Origin: Pseudomonas sp. JUb42
GTDB lineage: Bacteria > Pseudomonadota > Gammaproteobacteria > Pseudomonadales > Pseudomonadaceae
Direction of reading: 5' to 3'
DNA: 64,000 nucleotides
NCBI RefSeq assembly: GCF_024807945.1
Contig: NZ_JANUFD010000002.1
Location: forward strand, 372,001 to 436,000
In this document: piece by piece, positions 32,746-41,725 of the stretch
How the letters are laid out: every line of letters starts with the position of its first letter
Numbering within the stretch: position 1 is the stretch's first letter
Notes under the pieces: model-generated
Database searches by the model: none
What the model saw: the letters and a program-made list of their open reading frames with translations, nothing else
What the model was told of the DNA's origin: nothing
Made by a program: the position numbers and the translations under genes

Positions 32746-33678
32746 ATGACTTCCAAGCTGGAACAACTCAAACAATTCACCACGGTTGTCGCAGATACTG
32801 GCGATTTCGCTGCCATCGAGAAGATCAAACCCGTCGATGCGACGACCAACCCGTCCCTGCTGCTTAAGGCGGCGTCCAGCGAAAGCAACGCCGAACGCCT
32901 GAAAGCCGCGTTCGCCGGCAGCAAGGGCGATATCGGCCTGGCTTGCGACCGTTTCGGTGTAGCCATCGGCCAGGAAATCCTCAAGGTCGTGCCGGGCCGT
33001 GTTTCCACTGAAGTGGATGCCCGCCTGTCGTTCGACGAAGAAGCCTGCTACGCCCGCGCCAACCGCTTGGTCGGCCTGTACGACGAAGCCGGTATCGGTC
33101 GCGAGCGCATCCTGATCAAGCTGGCCTCGACCTGGGAAGGCATCCGTGCCGCCGAGCGTCTGGAAAAAGACGGTATCCAGACCAACCTGACCCTACTGTT
33201 CTCCTTCGCCCAGGCCGTAGCCTGCGCCGAAGCCGGCGTGTTCCTCATCTCACCCTTCGTCGGTCGTATCTACGACTGGTACAAGAAGGCCGAGGGCAAG
33301 GACTATGTAGGCGCTGAAGATCCGGGCGTACAGTCGGTCACCCGCATCTACAACTACTACAAGAAAAATGACTACAAGACCGTGGTCATGGGCGCCAGCT
33401 TCCGTAATCTGAGCCAGATCGAAGAACTGGCCGGTTGCGATCGCCTGACCATCAGCCCAGACCTGTTGCACAAGCTGGCCGAAGACACTGGAACCCTGCA
33501 GCGCAAACTGACTCCAGGCACCACCGGTGAAGCCAAGGCGGCGCAGAAGCTCACAGAGAGCCAGTTCCGCTGGGCCTCGAACGAGGACGCCATGGCCACC
33601 GAGAAACTGGCTGAAGGCATCCGTCAGTTCGCCCGTGACCAGGAAAAACTCGAAGCGCTGCTTTCCGCAAAGGCTTGA
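32746..33678 (+). CDS. tal: Transaldolase
   Basis: The 310-residue enzyme of the pentose phosphate pathway transfers dihydroxyacetone between sugar phosphates. Signature [12 protein letters not shown] lies near residue 32 and the Schiff-base Lys in [11 protein letters not shown]. Phosphate-binding and helix segments ([24 protein letters not shown]) follow. The length is typical. It sits 150 bases after dusA and ends with a strong terminator. Confidence 0.95.
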   Translation: MTSKLEQLKQFTTVVADTGDFAAIEKIKPVDATTNPSLLLKAASSESNAERLKAAFAGSKGDIGLACDRFGVAIGQEILKVVPGRVSTEVDARLSFDEEACYARANRLVGLYDEAGIGRERILIKLASTWEGIRAAERLEKDGIQTNLTLLFSFAQAVACAEAGVFLISPFVGRIYDWYKKAEGKDYVGAEDPGVQSVTRIYNYYKKNDYKTVVMGASFRNLSQIEELAGCDRLTISPDLLHKLAEDTGTLQRKLTPGTTGEAKAAQKLTESQFRWASNEDAMATEKLAEGIRQFARDQEKLEALLSAKA

Positions 33679-33690
33679 GTGCATAACAAA

Positions 33691-33724
33691 AAGGGCGGCA
33701 CCTTTGCGGGTGCCGCCCTTTTTT
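33691..33724 (+). terminator. Terminator of tal
   Basis: A 12-bp perfect stem, AAGGGCGGCACC/GGTGCCGCCCTT, is followed by TTTT. The left A run gives weaker function on the minus strand too. Confidence 0.92.
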
Positions 33725-33798
33725 GTGCCTGTTGATCTGGCATCCATCCATAACATGATCATGATCGGCAGCTGCTACAGGTAACGCGCAGAGCTGTT

Positions 33799-34284
33799 CT
33801 AGCGCTGCCCTTCCAGAGCATTGACCAGATCATGAAACGCCTCACGATTGGAGTCGTTCAGGCCCATGAGGATTTTATGCGCTTCCAGTACCTTGGCCTT
33901 GACCACGTCTTCGCACTGGTCCTGGGACGGCAGGTCCGTCAGGCACTCTGGGCGCGGGATCGGTCGATCGACGATGTTGAACACCTGATCGAAGCCCATG
34001 GACTGCAACAGTCGCGTGATGTCTTCGTGGGTGGTGACAACGGTGGGCAGCAGCCCGACCTTCTGACGAGACAAAATGGAGAGCTTGGCCAGCAGGCCAA
34101 GGGTTGTGCTGTCAATGCTGCGGGTTTCGGTCAAATCGATCACCACGGTCGAAAAATTCAACGCGGTGAAGATTCGCTCGATAGTCGCATCCAAAGCCGA
34201 GCACAGTGTCAGACGTACTTCACCCACGAACTTCAGGACAAAGGTGCCTTCCTGCTCGGCAAACTGGATTCTACCGGTACTCAT
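33799..34284 (-). CDS. STAS-domain anti-sigma factor antagonist
   Basis: The 161-residue protein has a STAS domain (residues about 1-110) with the phosphorylatable Ser in TRSIDSTTLGLLAKL (S59), then an extra C-terminal helical part. Its ATG overlaps the stop of the upstream RssB-like phosphatase (ATGA). Inference: the phosphatase controls the phosphorylation state of this antagonist, a partner-switch arrangement affecting a sigma factor or other target. Confidence 0.88.
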   Translation of the reverse strand: MSTGRIQFAEQEGTFVLKFVGEVRLTLCSALDATIERIFTALNFSTVVIDLTETRSIDSTTLGLLAKLSILSRQKVGLLPTVVTTHEDITRLLQSMGFDQVFNIVDRPIPRPECLTDLPSQDQCEDVVKAKVLEAHKILMGLNDSNREAFHDLVNALEGQR

Positions 34285-35465
34285 TAAAGGTTCCTGCTCA
34301 ACACTAACAAGGCGATATCATCCGGCATCTCCCCTAGCGTGGCCAATCCAAAAATCTCACGCAGACCATCCAGGCTGCCGCCCGCCGTTTTCACCAGTTC
34401 AGGCAAAATGGCTTCTTTCTCTTTGAGTGTATCACCGGGCAAAAGATCCAGAATGCCATCTGAGAGTAATGTCAGACTAAAGGACTCAGGCAAGTCCAGT
34501 ACATGATCCTGGTAAGTCGCTTCGTTGAACAGCCCCACCGGCAGGCCACGGCCTTCAAGGTAACGGGATTCACCCGGAGTGTACAGAACCGGTAGTGGCA
34601 AATGGCCGCCAACCGCATAGGTCAACTTGCCGCTTTCCTCGTCAATGACCCCACCGACCATGGTCACATGCTTGCCCAGCTTGCAGCTGATCAGGCCACG
34701 GTTGATATGCCCCAGCACTTCTGAAGGCTGGAACTCCGGCAAGGTGCCCCCGCGCCTGGATTCAAACAGCAGGCGCGTGGTCATGAACTTCAACAGCACG
34801 GTAATGAACGCTGAAGAAGCACCATGCCCGGACACGTCCGCCAGATAGAAAGCCACGCGGCGTTCGTCTACACGGAAGTAGTCGACGAAATCGCCGGACA
34901 AATACAGCGACGGAATGATCTCGTGGGCGAACTGAAACTCGTCGATGCTCCACGGGCTGGTCGGCAGCATGTTCATCTGCACCTGACGACCGGCGTCCTG
35001 GTCTTCCTGCAACAGGTGCAGGCTGGCTTCCAGCTCACGGTTGGCCGTTTCCAGCTTTTTGCGGTACTGCTGGTTCTCGACCAGCAAGCGCGCACGATCC
35101 AACGCCCGACGAACCGAGTGCTCGAGCACTGCGAGGTCTTCCAGGGGTTTGATCAGGTAATCGGCAGCACCCAGGCGCAAGGCTTCGACCGCATCGTTCA
35201 TGACACCGGCACCGGAAACGACGATAACCGGCGTTTCCGGGGCGATTTCAGTCACCTGACGAATCAGCTCAAGCCCGCCCATTTGCGGCATGCGCAGGTC
35301 GCAGATCACTAGATCCGGCTTTTCCTGCGTGAATATCTGTACGCCCTGGATGCCGTTGCTGGCCTGCAGGACGTCGAAGCCACTGTCTTCCAAATAGGCG
35401 GCGAGACTCGCGCGCACCACTTCGTCGTCATCGATTATCAGTAGCGTGGCACTGGTTTTTTGCAT
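34284..35465 (-). CDS. rssB: RssB-like response regulator with PP2C phosphatase domain
   Basis: The 393-residue protein has a receiver domain (D56 phospho-acceptor in LVICDLRMP; KP of the switch in YLIKPLEDL), a coiled-coil linker (about 125-160) and a C-terminal SpoIIE/PP2C phosphatase (YLADVSGHGASSAF, LSDGILDL, PDDIALLVL). The linked STAS gene downstream is the likely substrate. The E. coli RssB name refers to a sigma-S adaptor whose C-terminal domain is a degenerate phosphatase; here metal-binding Asp residues appear present. Confidence 0.88.
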   Translation of the reverse strand: MQKTSATLLIIDDDEVVRASLAAYLEDSGFDVLQASNGIQGVQIFTQEKPDLVICDLRMPQMGGLELIRQVTEIAPETPVIVVSGAGVMNDAVEALRLGAADYLIKPLEDLAVLEHSVRRALDRARLLVENQQYRKKLETANRELEASLHLLQEDQDAGRQVQMNMLPTSPWSIDEFQFAHEIIPSLYLSGDFVDYFRVDERRVAFYLADVSGHGASSAFITVLLKFMTTRLLFESRRGGTLPEFQPSEVLGHINRGLISCKLGKHVTMVGGVIDEESGKLTYAVGGHLPLPVLYTPGESRYLEGRGLPVGLFNEATYQDHVLDLPESFSLTLLSDGILDLLPGDTLKEKEAILPELVKTAGGSLDGLREIFGLATLGEMPDDIALLVLSRNL

Positions 35466-35725
35466 GTGGGCAAACGGCGCCAGAGTAGGTTGGCGTAGAC
35501 GGCCGACCGTCTACTGGATTCGCTTCTAGCCTCTCGGTCACTTCGGGGATCGTACTTTGGATCCCATTGCGTCGAAGTTTCAGAGGTGCCCTTCAAGGCG
35601 CAGACGGTACTCCCATCCGCCGGGCGTTTCAAGCATGCGGCTACCCTAGCCCTGTGTCTTTACATCGCAAATCGCCGGGAGTTATAAGAACCCATAAATC
35701 AGCAATGAAAAGTGAAGGACGCATC

Positions 35726-36025
35726 ATGAGCTCCAATGATCGCAACTACGAAGAAAAACGAGATTACATCCGTATGCGCGTTGATGCCGACATCAACCTG
35801 CTGTATGCAGGCCAGATCATTCCTGCCGTATGCATTGATCTATCGAGCTCGGGCATGCAGGTTCAGGCGCCCAAGGCGTTCAAGGTCGGCGACAAGGTCA
35901 GCGTGCGTATCGACTCCGACCACCCGGCATTACGTGGTCTGGAAGCCGATACTGAAGTCGTCTGGCTCACTGACGACGGCGCAGGTGCACAGAAACTGGG
36001 CCTGAATATTCTCGCCATGAAGTGA
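35726..36025 (+). CDS. PilZ-domain c-di-GMP-binding protein
   Basis: A 99-residue single PilZ domain with both binding motifs: RDYIRMRV (RxxxR, about residue 13) and DLSSSGM (DxSxxG). It should bind c-di-GMP and transmit the signal to a partner. The SD AAGGAC favours the ATG at 35726 over longer starts. It diverges from the rssB-like gene, with 260 noncoding bases between, and a bidirectional terminator follows. Confidence 0.88.
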   Translation: MSSNDRNYEEKRDYIRMRVDADINLLYAGQIIPAVCIDLSSSGMQVQAPKAFKVGDKVSVRIDSDHPALRGLEADTEVVWLTDDGAGAQKLGLNILAMK

Positions 36026-36058
36026 GGGAAAGCGGAACGGGTTCACAATTTCTGACAA

Positions 36059-36087
36059 AAAAAGGCGACCCTCGGGTCGCCTTTTTT
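36059..36087. terminator. Bidirectional terminator between pilZ gene and mlaA
   Basis: GGCGACCC-TC-GGGTCGCC (36064-36081) with A run on the left and T run on the right serves the two convergent genes. Confidence 0.92.
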
Positions 36088-36100
36088 ATGCCATCACGAC

Positions 36101-36811
36101 TCAGAAATCGTCTTTGACGTTGCCGTCCTGAACCTTGAACTCACGGTTCTGCAAATAGGCATTGCGGATGAAGATGTATTTGTCGCCGGTGATCAGGCGC
36201 TCAGCCGACAGCAGGCTGGCACGAGTATCCACCAAATTGATGCCGAACATCGTGTTGCGGGCCGACATGTCGTTCATGTACGGGTACGGACCGGTGTAGC
36301 TGTCCGGGTACTTGGCAACCGCGTCACGCACGGTGCTTGGGCCCAGCAGCGGCAATACTACGTAAGGACCGCTCGGCACGCCCCAGCGACCCAGGGTCTG
36401 GCCGAAGTCTTCGTCACTGCGCTGCAGGCCCATCTTGGTGCCCACGTCGATAAAGCCCAGCAGACCGAAAGTGGTGTTGAAAATCAGGCGTGCAGTATCA
36501 ACACCAGCCGCCGCCGGCTTGCCCTGCAGGACGTTGTTGGCGAGGTTTTTTACATCGCCGATGTTCTGGAAGAAGTTGTGTACGCTGTCCTCCACGAATT
36601 GCGGGGTGATGTACTGGTAGCCCTGGGCAATGGGTTTCAGGGCGTAGGTGTCGACGGTGTCGTTGAAGCGGAAGATCAGGCGGTTGGCGCCTTCCCATGG
36701 ATCTTCGTCTGCAGCCTGGGCGGCCAGGGGAACCAGCGCTACTGCTGCGCAAAAGCTCAGTTGCGCAAGACGATTGAAAAAGCCTGCACCGGTCAAGGGC
36801 ATAGCCGACAC
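36101..36811 (-). CDS. mlaA: MlaA/VacJ family outer-membrane lipid asymmetry protein
   Basis: The 236-residue protein has an N-terminal signal (hydrophobic residues about 11-31), then DPWEGANRLIFRFNDTVDTY, the MlaA start of domain, and RWGVPSGPYVVLPLLGPST. MlaA removes mislocalised phospholipids from the outer membrane with MlaC. The signal ends AAQA-ADEDP, a signal-peptidase-I-like site with no lipobox Cys, unlike the E. coli lipoprotein. ATG codons at 36811 and 36802 are both possible. Confidence 0.93.
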   Translation of the reverse strand: MSAMPLTGAGFFNRLAQLSFCAAVALVPLAAQAADEDPWEGANRLIFRFNDTVDTYALKPIAQGYQYITPQFVEDSVHNFFQNIGDVKNLANNVLQGKPAAAGVDTARLIFNTTFGLLGFIDVGTKMGLQRSDEDFGQTLGRWGVPSGPYVVLPLLGPSTVRDAVAKYPDSYTGPYPYMNDMSARNTMFGINLVDTRASLLSAERLITGDKYIFIRNAYLQNREFKVQDGNVKDDF

Positions 36812-37014
36812 TCCTAGTTATCAGTACGAAGCGAGCGCCATGCCCCTTCAAGTTGCCGCGAAGTATAAAGCCTTCTGCGAGTAATTAGGCAGACTAGCGC
36901 AAGCTCAAGCCTGTCAATTGAACAAACCGCGTTTAAATATCTGACTTGCCGTGGTCACGCCACTGTCATCCAGGTCCCGTAGCGTGCAGAGGTATTTTTT
37001 TCCAAGAGATGACC

Positions 37015-37650
37015 ATGCTCGCACCTGCCGCCGCTCCCCTGCCCGCTTTCACCGCGCTGCTTTTCGGCCTGAGCGGTTGCCTGGTCGACTTTGGCGCACA
37101 GGCAGCACGGCAGATTATCAAAGCAACACCCGGGCAACCGCCCCGGGAGCTGCAATCCCAGGCCGAAGCCACACCCGGCGCGTTGAATGCGTTGCAAGGT
37201 TTGAGCCGCCAGCAGATTCCCTGCGCCTGGCTGGATGAGCTGCCTGAGTCGGTAACCCAAACCTTGGCCGCACCTTTGCCGATCTGGATCAAGGCCGCCC
37301 CCCCGGCCCGCAACCCTTGGCCCGCGCCGGATGCCTGCTGGCAGGCGCTGATTGAACTCAAGGTGGCGCAACTGGATGGCTGCGTGCTCATCAGCGGTGA
37401 CCCACGCCTGCTGCAATCAGGGCTCAACGCCGGTCTCTGGACCATTGGCCTGGCGTCCTGCGGGCCCTTGTGCGGGCTGTCGCCGGAGCGGTGGCAGGCC
37501 CTGCCCCAGAGTGAACGCGAACACCTGCGCGGCCAGGCTACGGTGCAGCTGTACAAGCTCGGTGTGCACTCGGTGATCGATCACCTGGGCGAACTGGAAT
37601 ACTGCCTGAGCGATATCGCCCTGCGCCGCAGCAAGGGCGAAAAGCCCTGA
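37015..37650 (+). CDS. HAD-superfamily protein, apparently catalytically degenerate
   Basis: The 211-residue protein resembles PhnX/HAD hydrolases in layout, but the motif I region reads ALLFGLSGCLVDFG. In active HAD enzymes FD-x-x-GT is expected, so the nucleophile Asp is replaced by Gly and the Thr by Cys. Later, CVLISGDPRLLQSGLNAG resembles motif IV. It is probably not a phosphatase; a structural or regulatory role is possible. AAGAG upstream supports ATG 37015 over 37009. Confidence 0.7.
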   Translation: MLAPAAAPLPAFTALLFGLSGCLVDFGAQAARQIIKATPGQPPRELQSQAEATPGALNALQGLSRQQIPCAWLDELPESVTQTLAAPLPIWIKAAPPARNPWPAPDACWQALIELKVAQLDGCVLISGDPRLLQSGLNAGLWTIGLASCGPLCGLSPERWQALPQSEREHLRGQATVQLYKLGVHSVIDHLGELEYCLSDIALRRSKGEKP

Positions 37651-37763
37651 TTGCTGATCAACATCATGCGCTCGCCCCCGGAGTGGATTAGTCTTAACCC
37701 CTGTATGGACTTTTCGCCTCAGGCCAAGGTCCATGGATTGACTGATCATTGAAGGAGCACCGC

Positions 37764-38027
37764 ATGTCTGCCCGCGAACTACAAGACCAACTCAACGCTT
37801 TAAGCGAGCAACTGGATCAAAATCCGCCACTTTCCGAAGAAGAACGCCAAAACCTGCTGACCCTGATGGCTCAGATCAAATCGGAAATCGAACTGGAAGC
37901 GGCCACCAAGGAGTCCAACCTGGTCGATCAAGTCAATCTGGTCATCGAACGCCTTGAGGTAGAACACCCGGCCATCGCCGGCGCCTTGCGCAATATCGTG
38001 ATGACTCTGGGCAATATCGGCGTCTAG
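37764..38027 (+). CDS. DUF4404-family small helical protein
   Basis: The 87-residue protein consists of helices: ELQDQLNALSEQLDQNPPLS, then EEERQNLLTLMAQIKSEIEL and EVEHPAIAGALRNIVMTLGN. This matches the DUF4404 family, of unknown function. The SD AAGGAG, 6-7 bases before ATG 37764, decides the start. It is followed by a REP pair. Confidence 0.82.
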   Translation: MSARELQDQLNALSEQLDQNPPLSEEERQNLLTLMAQIKSEIELEAATKESNLVDQVNLVIERLEVEHPAIAGALRNIVMTLGNIGV

Positions 38028-38034
38028 GCCGCAT

Positions 38035-38112
38035 CTGTGGGAGCGACGCTTGCCCGCGAAGCAAACCTGAAACACCGCACCAAGGCCTTCGCGGGCAAGC
38101 CTCGCTCCAACG
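38035..38112. repeat. REP palindrome pair
   Basis: GTGGGAGCGACGCTTGCCCG... (from 38038) and its inverse ending GCAAGCCTCGCTCC (to 38109) form two inverted REP copies with a short spacer, between DUF4404 and queF. Confidence 0.9.
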
Positions 38113-38131
38113 AACACACCTCTGTCAGTGC

Positions 38132-38962
38132 TTACTGCCGCGCCAACCGGCGGTTATCCACCACCAGCGCTTCGGTGCTGCGATAGGGGTTGATATCTAG
38201 CCCGCCACGGCGCACGTAGCGCGCATACACCGTCAGTTTCTCCGGTTTGAGCAGACGTTGCAGGTCGAGAAAGATCCGCTCCACACACTGCTCATGAAAA
38301 TCCGAGTGCTGGCGGAAGCTGACGATATAGGCCAGGAGGCTGGCGTGATCCAATACCGCGCCGCGGTACTCCACCGCCACACTGCCCCAATCTGGCTGAC
38401 TGGTCACCGGGCAGTTGGATTTGAGCAGGTGACTGTGCAGGCTTTCTTCGACAATCCGTGAGTCATCACAGCGCAACAGCTCAGGCTGCGGCCGATCATA
38501 GCTGCTGACCTGAATATCCAGTTCATCGATACAGGCACCCGGCATTGCCGCCACGCCCTCAGCCTCGATATCGGCCAGGTCGCGAATCCGCACGCTCACT
38601 GGCTTGGCTGCGGCGGCGGACAGGTCCGCCTCCAGCGTCGCCTGCAAGGCCGCGCGATCGGCAAACACCGTCTGGTTCAAGGAGTTGAGGTACAGCTTGA
38701 AGGACTTGGACTCGATGATATTCGGCGAGTCTGCCGGGATGCTGAACTCACCGATAGCCACCACCGGCTTGCCCGACGGCAGCAGCCAGGACAGCTCATA
38801 GCAGTTCCAGAAATCGACACCCTGATACGGCAGGGTCTGCGCCGTCAGGCCCAGTTCAGCCCATTTCGCGGCGCGCGCAATGGGGAACAGCAGGGACGGC
38901 GTGTAAGTGGCGATGTATTCACTGGATTTGCCCAGCGGCGAGTGTTCGGCTGCGGGATGCAT
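38132..38962 (-). CDS. queF: NADPH-dependent preQ0 reductase QueF (long type)
   Basis: The 276-residue enzyme reduces 7-cyano-7-deazaguanine to preQ1 in queuosine synthesis. It has the QueF motif [11 protein letters not shown] (84-94), the catalytic Cys in [13 protein letters not shown] (C184, D191) and the substrate-binding [13 protein letters not shown]. The duplicated T-fold layout is that of the unimodal YqcD/long subfamily. The ATG at 38962 gives the standard length. Confidence 0.95.
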   Translation of the reverse strand: MHPAAEHSPLGKSSEYIATYTPSLLFPIARAAKWAELGLTAQTLPYQGVDFWNCYELSWLLPSGKPVVAIGEFSIPADSPNIIESKSFKLYLNSLNQTVFADRAALQATLEADLSAAAAKPVSVRIRDLADIEAEGVAAMPGACIDELDIQVSSYDRPQPELLRCDDSRIVEESLHSHLLKSNCPVTSQPDWGSVAVEYRGAVLDHASLLAYIVSFRQHSDFHEQCVERIFLDLQRLLKPEKLTVYARYVRRGGLDINPYRSTEALVVDNRRLARQ

Positions 38963-39008
38963 ACGGGACCTGGATTGCAACGAAATAGACCGCGCAGTTT
39001 ATAGCCTT

Positions 39009-39524
39009 CTAGTCATCAATTGTCAGCCGCCCGACCATCCCCGCCTGATAATGCCCCGGAATATTGCAGGCGAACTCAAGATTGGCGGCCTTGGCGAAGG
39101 TCCAGGTCAGCTCGGCGGTCTTGCCCGGCTCGACAAATACGCTATTGGGGTCGTCATGTTTCATACCGGGCATATCGCCATGCCCGCTATCCATGTGCTG
39201 CATACCGGTGGGCGTCAACATGCCGCTTTGCACCATCTTGAGCATTTCCTGTTGGTGATGGGCGTGCATCGCCGCGTCACCCAGGTTGAACTCATGCAAC
39301 AACTGCCCCTTGTTGACCAATACGAAACGCACGGTCTCGCCCGCCTTGACCTCAACCGCCTTGGGTTCGAAATACATGTCGCCCAGGGTCAGCTCGATGG
39401 TACGGGTGGCCTGGCTGGCCGGCGCGGCATGGCCGAACGCAAAGCCAGTGGCTGATGAAGCCAGGGACGGCAGGCTGACAGACAACAACCCAGCGACCAA
39501 CATGGCGCATGCAAGCAATCTCAT
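39009..39524 (-). CDS. Periplasmic cupredoxin-domain protein
   Basis: The 171-residue protein has a signal peptide (LLACAMLVAGLLSVSLPSLA) and a plastocyanin-like domain. Copper ligands are His in GQLLHEFNLG and Cys, His and Met in FACNIPGHYQAGM, a complete type-1 site. A Met/His-rich insert (MQHMDSGHGDMPGMKH) could bind further copper. It is divergent from copRS, which fits a role in periplasmic copper handling. The SD GGAGAAAA favours ATG 39524. Confidence 0.9.
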   Translation of the reverse strand: MRLLACAMLVAGLLSVSLPSLASSATGFAFGHAAPASQATRTIELTLGDMYFEPKAVEVKAGETVRFVLVNKGQLLHEFNLGDAAMHAHHQQEMLKMVQSGMLTPTGMQHMDSGHGDMPGMKHDDPNSVFVEPGKTAELTWTFAKAANLEFACNIPGHYQAGMVGRLTIDD

Positions 39525-39597
39525 GGTTTTTCTCCAAATGAGCGACAATCATGGCCTGAGATTAATAGCCGGGGACTGGCAGTCACCTGACGGCGAG

Positions 39598-39612
39598 ATT
39601 ACAACTTTGTCA
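39598..39612. promoter_or_regulatory. Candidate CopR/CusR operator
   Basis: ATTACAACTTTGTCA, i.e. TGACAAAGTTGTAAT on the other strand, resembles known CopR/CusR boxes (TGACAnnnTGTAAT-like). It lies between the divergent cupredoxin and copR genes, 64 bases before copR. Confidence 0.65.
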
Positions 39613-39675
39613 GCTTGACGCCTTGCCTGCGCTGTCCGCGTATAAAGCCCCATTGCGACCAGCCACGAGTCATCC

Positions 39676-40356
39676 ATGAAATTACTGATCGTCGAAGATC
39701 AAGCCAAGACCGGCCACTACCTGCATCAGGGCCTGAGTGAAGCCGGTTTCAGCACCGAACTGGCCAGCGACGGCATCACCGGCCAGCACATGGCCCTGAC
39801 CGGCGACTATGCCCTGCTGATTCTCGATGTCATGCTGCCCGGGCGCGACGGCTGGCAGATTCTTCAGGCTGTGCGCAGCGCTGGGCTGGACACACCGGTG
39901 CTGTTCCTGACCGCCCGGGATGCCGTGGAAGACCGGGTTCGCGGCCTGGAACTGGGCGCCGACGACTACCTGGTCAAGCCGTTTGCCTTTTCGGAACTGC
40001 TGGCCAGGGTCCGCAGCCTGTTGCGCCGGGGCAGCAGCGCCCCGCAGGAAACCAGCCTGCAACTGGCCGACCTGCGCCTGGATCTGTTGCGCAGGCGTGT
40101 CGAACGCAGCGGCAAGCGCATCGACCTGACCGCCAAGGAGTTCAACCTGCTGGAGCTGTTGCTGCGCCGTCAGGGTGAGGTGCTGCCCAAGTCTCTTATT
40201 GCCTCACAAGTGTGGGACATGAATTTCGACAGCGACACCAATGTGATCGAAGTGGCGATCCGCCGCCTGCGCCTGAAGATCGATGACGATTTCAGCAACA
40301 AACTGATCCACACCGTACGCGGCATGGGTTATGTCCTCGAAGAACGCCCGGCATGA
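39676..40356 (+). CDS. copR: Heavy-metal (copper) response regulator CopR
   Basis: The 226-residue OmpR/PhoB-type regulator has the phospho-acceptor D51 ([10 protein letters not shown]), the switch Lys in DDYLVKPF, and a C-terminal winged helix (residues about 125-225, [20 protein letters not shown]). It matches the CopR/CusR subgroup. The stop overlaps the copS start by 4 bases. It likely activates copper-resistance genes, including the divergent cupredoxin. Confidence 0.9.
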   Translation: MKLLIVEDQAKTGHYLHQGLSEAGFSTELASDGITGQHMALTGDYALLILDVMLPGRDGWQILQAVRSAGLDTPVLFLTARDAVEDRVRGLELGADDYLVKPFAFSELLARVRSLLRRGSSAPQETSLQLADLRLDLLRRRVERSGKRIDLTAKEFNLLELLLRRQGEVLPKSLIASQVWDMNFDSDTNVIEVAIRRLRLKIDDDFSNKLIHTVRGMGYVLEERPA

Positions 40357-41708
40357 TCGCCCGCCTGTCCCTCGGTAGCCGCCTGGCCCTGCTGTTCGCC
40401 GCCGCTACTGCGGTGGTCTCGCTGCTGGCCGGGGTACTGTTCAATCAGGCCAGCGAAGCCCATTTCATCGAACTCGATCAGCAACTGCTCGACAGCAAGC
40501 TGGCAATCCTGCGTCCGCTGCTGCAAGACGTGCATACCGCAGCGGACTTCGCCCAGCGCCAACCACGCATAGAGCACGAACTCAGCCGCCAGCCGGACCT
40601 GGCCCTGCGGGTCAATGGCGCCGATGGCACGCTATGGTTCGATAGCTCTTCCAACCCGCCGCGCAGCCTGTCCAGCCACTCCGGCCTGCATACGTTCATG
40701 AGCGCCGAGGTGGCCTACCGCACCTATAACGTGCCCCTGCAAGCGGACGCGGCCGACTCCCCGCAACTGACGCTGCTGCTGGATATCACCCATCACCAGC
40801 ACTTCCTGCAACGCATGCAGCAGTTGATCTGGCTGACCGTCGGCCTGTCGGCACTGGCCACCGCCCTGCTCGGGGTCTGGGCGACCCGTAGCGCCCTGCG
40901 GCCGTTGCGGCAGATGAGTGAGATTGCCGCCAGTGTCTCGGCCAGCTCCTTGACCACGCGCCTGCCCGATAACGAAATGCCCAGTGAACTCGCCGAACTG
41001 ACCCAGGCCTTTAACGCCATGCTGGCCCGCCTGGACGATGCCTTTCAGCGGCTCTCGGCGTTTTCCGCCGATATCGCCCATGAGCTGCGTACGCCGCTGT
41101 CGAATCTGCTGACCCACACCCAGGTGATTCTGACCCGGCCACGGGCCGTGGAGGATTATCGCGAGGCGCTGCTGGGCAATCTGGAAGAGCTGCAAGGCAT
41201 GGCGCAGATGGTCAATGACATGCTCTATCTGGCCAAGGCCGATCACGGCCTGCTCACCCCGGCGCGGCAGAGCCTGCACCTGGCAGACGAAGCCGATGCC
41301 TTGCTGGAGTTTTTCGCGCCGCTGGCCGAAGAGGCTCAAGTTCAGTTGCTAAGAGAGGGACAGGCTACGTTGCAGGGCGACCGCACCATGCTGCGCCGGG
41401 CGCTATCCAATCTGCTGGATAACGCCCTGCGCTTCACCCCGTCGGGAGGTTCGGTGACAATGAAGATGGCGCAGACGGCCAAAGGGGTGGAGTTGAGCAT
41501 CAGCAACGACGGCTCGACCATCGCACCGGAGATCCTGCCGCGCCTGTTCGACCGCTTTTATCGGGCCGATCCGGCGCGCCAGGAAGGCACTGAACATGCC
41601 GGTCTGGGCCTGGCGATTACTCAGTCGATCATTCGTGCCCACGGCGGCAGCATTCGCTGCGAGTCCGCGGTGGGCACTACGCGCTTCCTGATCGAGCTTC
41701 CTGCCTGA
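40353..41708 (+). CDS. copS: Heavy-metal sensor histidine kinase CopS
   Basis: The 451-residue kinase has two membrane helices (about residues 10-32 and 155-175) enclosing a periplasmic sensor domain and then a HAMP domain. The phospho-acceptor His lies in [16 protein letters not shown] (about residue 243). The ATPase domain has [12 protein letters not shown] (N box) and [18 protein letters not shown] (G2 box). The family senses periplasmic Cu/Ag. It is coupled to copR. Confidence 0.9.
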   Translation: MIARLSLGSRLALLFAAATAVVSLLAGVLFNQASEAHFIELDQQLLDSKLAILRPLLQDVHTAADFAQRQPRIEHELSRQPDLALRVNGADGTLWFDSSSNPPRSLSSHSGLHTFMSAEVAYRTYNVPLQADAADSPQLTLLLDITHHQHFLQRMQQLIWLTVGLSALATALLGVWATRSALRPLRQMSEIAASVSASSLTTRLPDNEMPSELAELTQAFNAMLARLDDAFQRLSAFSADIAHELRTPLSNLLTHTQVILTRPRAVEDYREALLGNLEELQGMAQMVNDMLYLAKADHGLLTPARQSLHLADEADALLEFFAPLAEEAQVQLLREGQATLQGDRTMLRRALSNLLDNALRFTPSGGSVTMKMAQTAKGVELSISNDGSTIAPEILPRLFDRFYRADPARQEGTEHAGLGLAITQSIIRAHGGSIRCESAVGTTRFLIELPA

Positions 41709-41725
41709 GCAAAACCGCCGCGTGA

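Noticed and set aside
38035..38112. REP palindromes considered as terminators
   Set aside because: No T run follows and the same sequence recurs at other loci, which marks them as REP elements.
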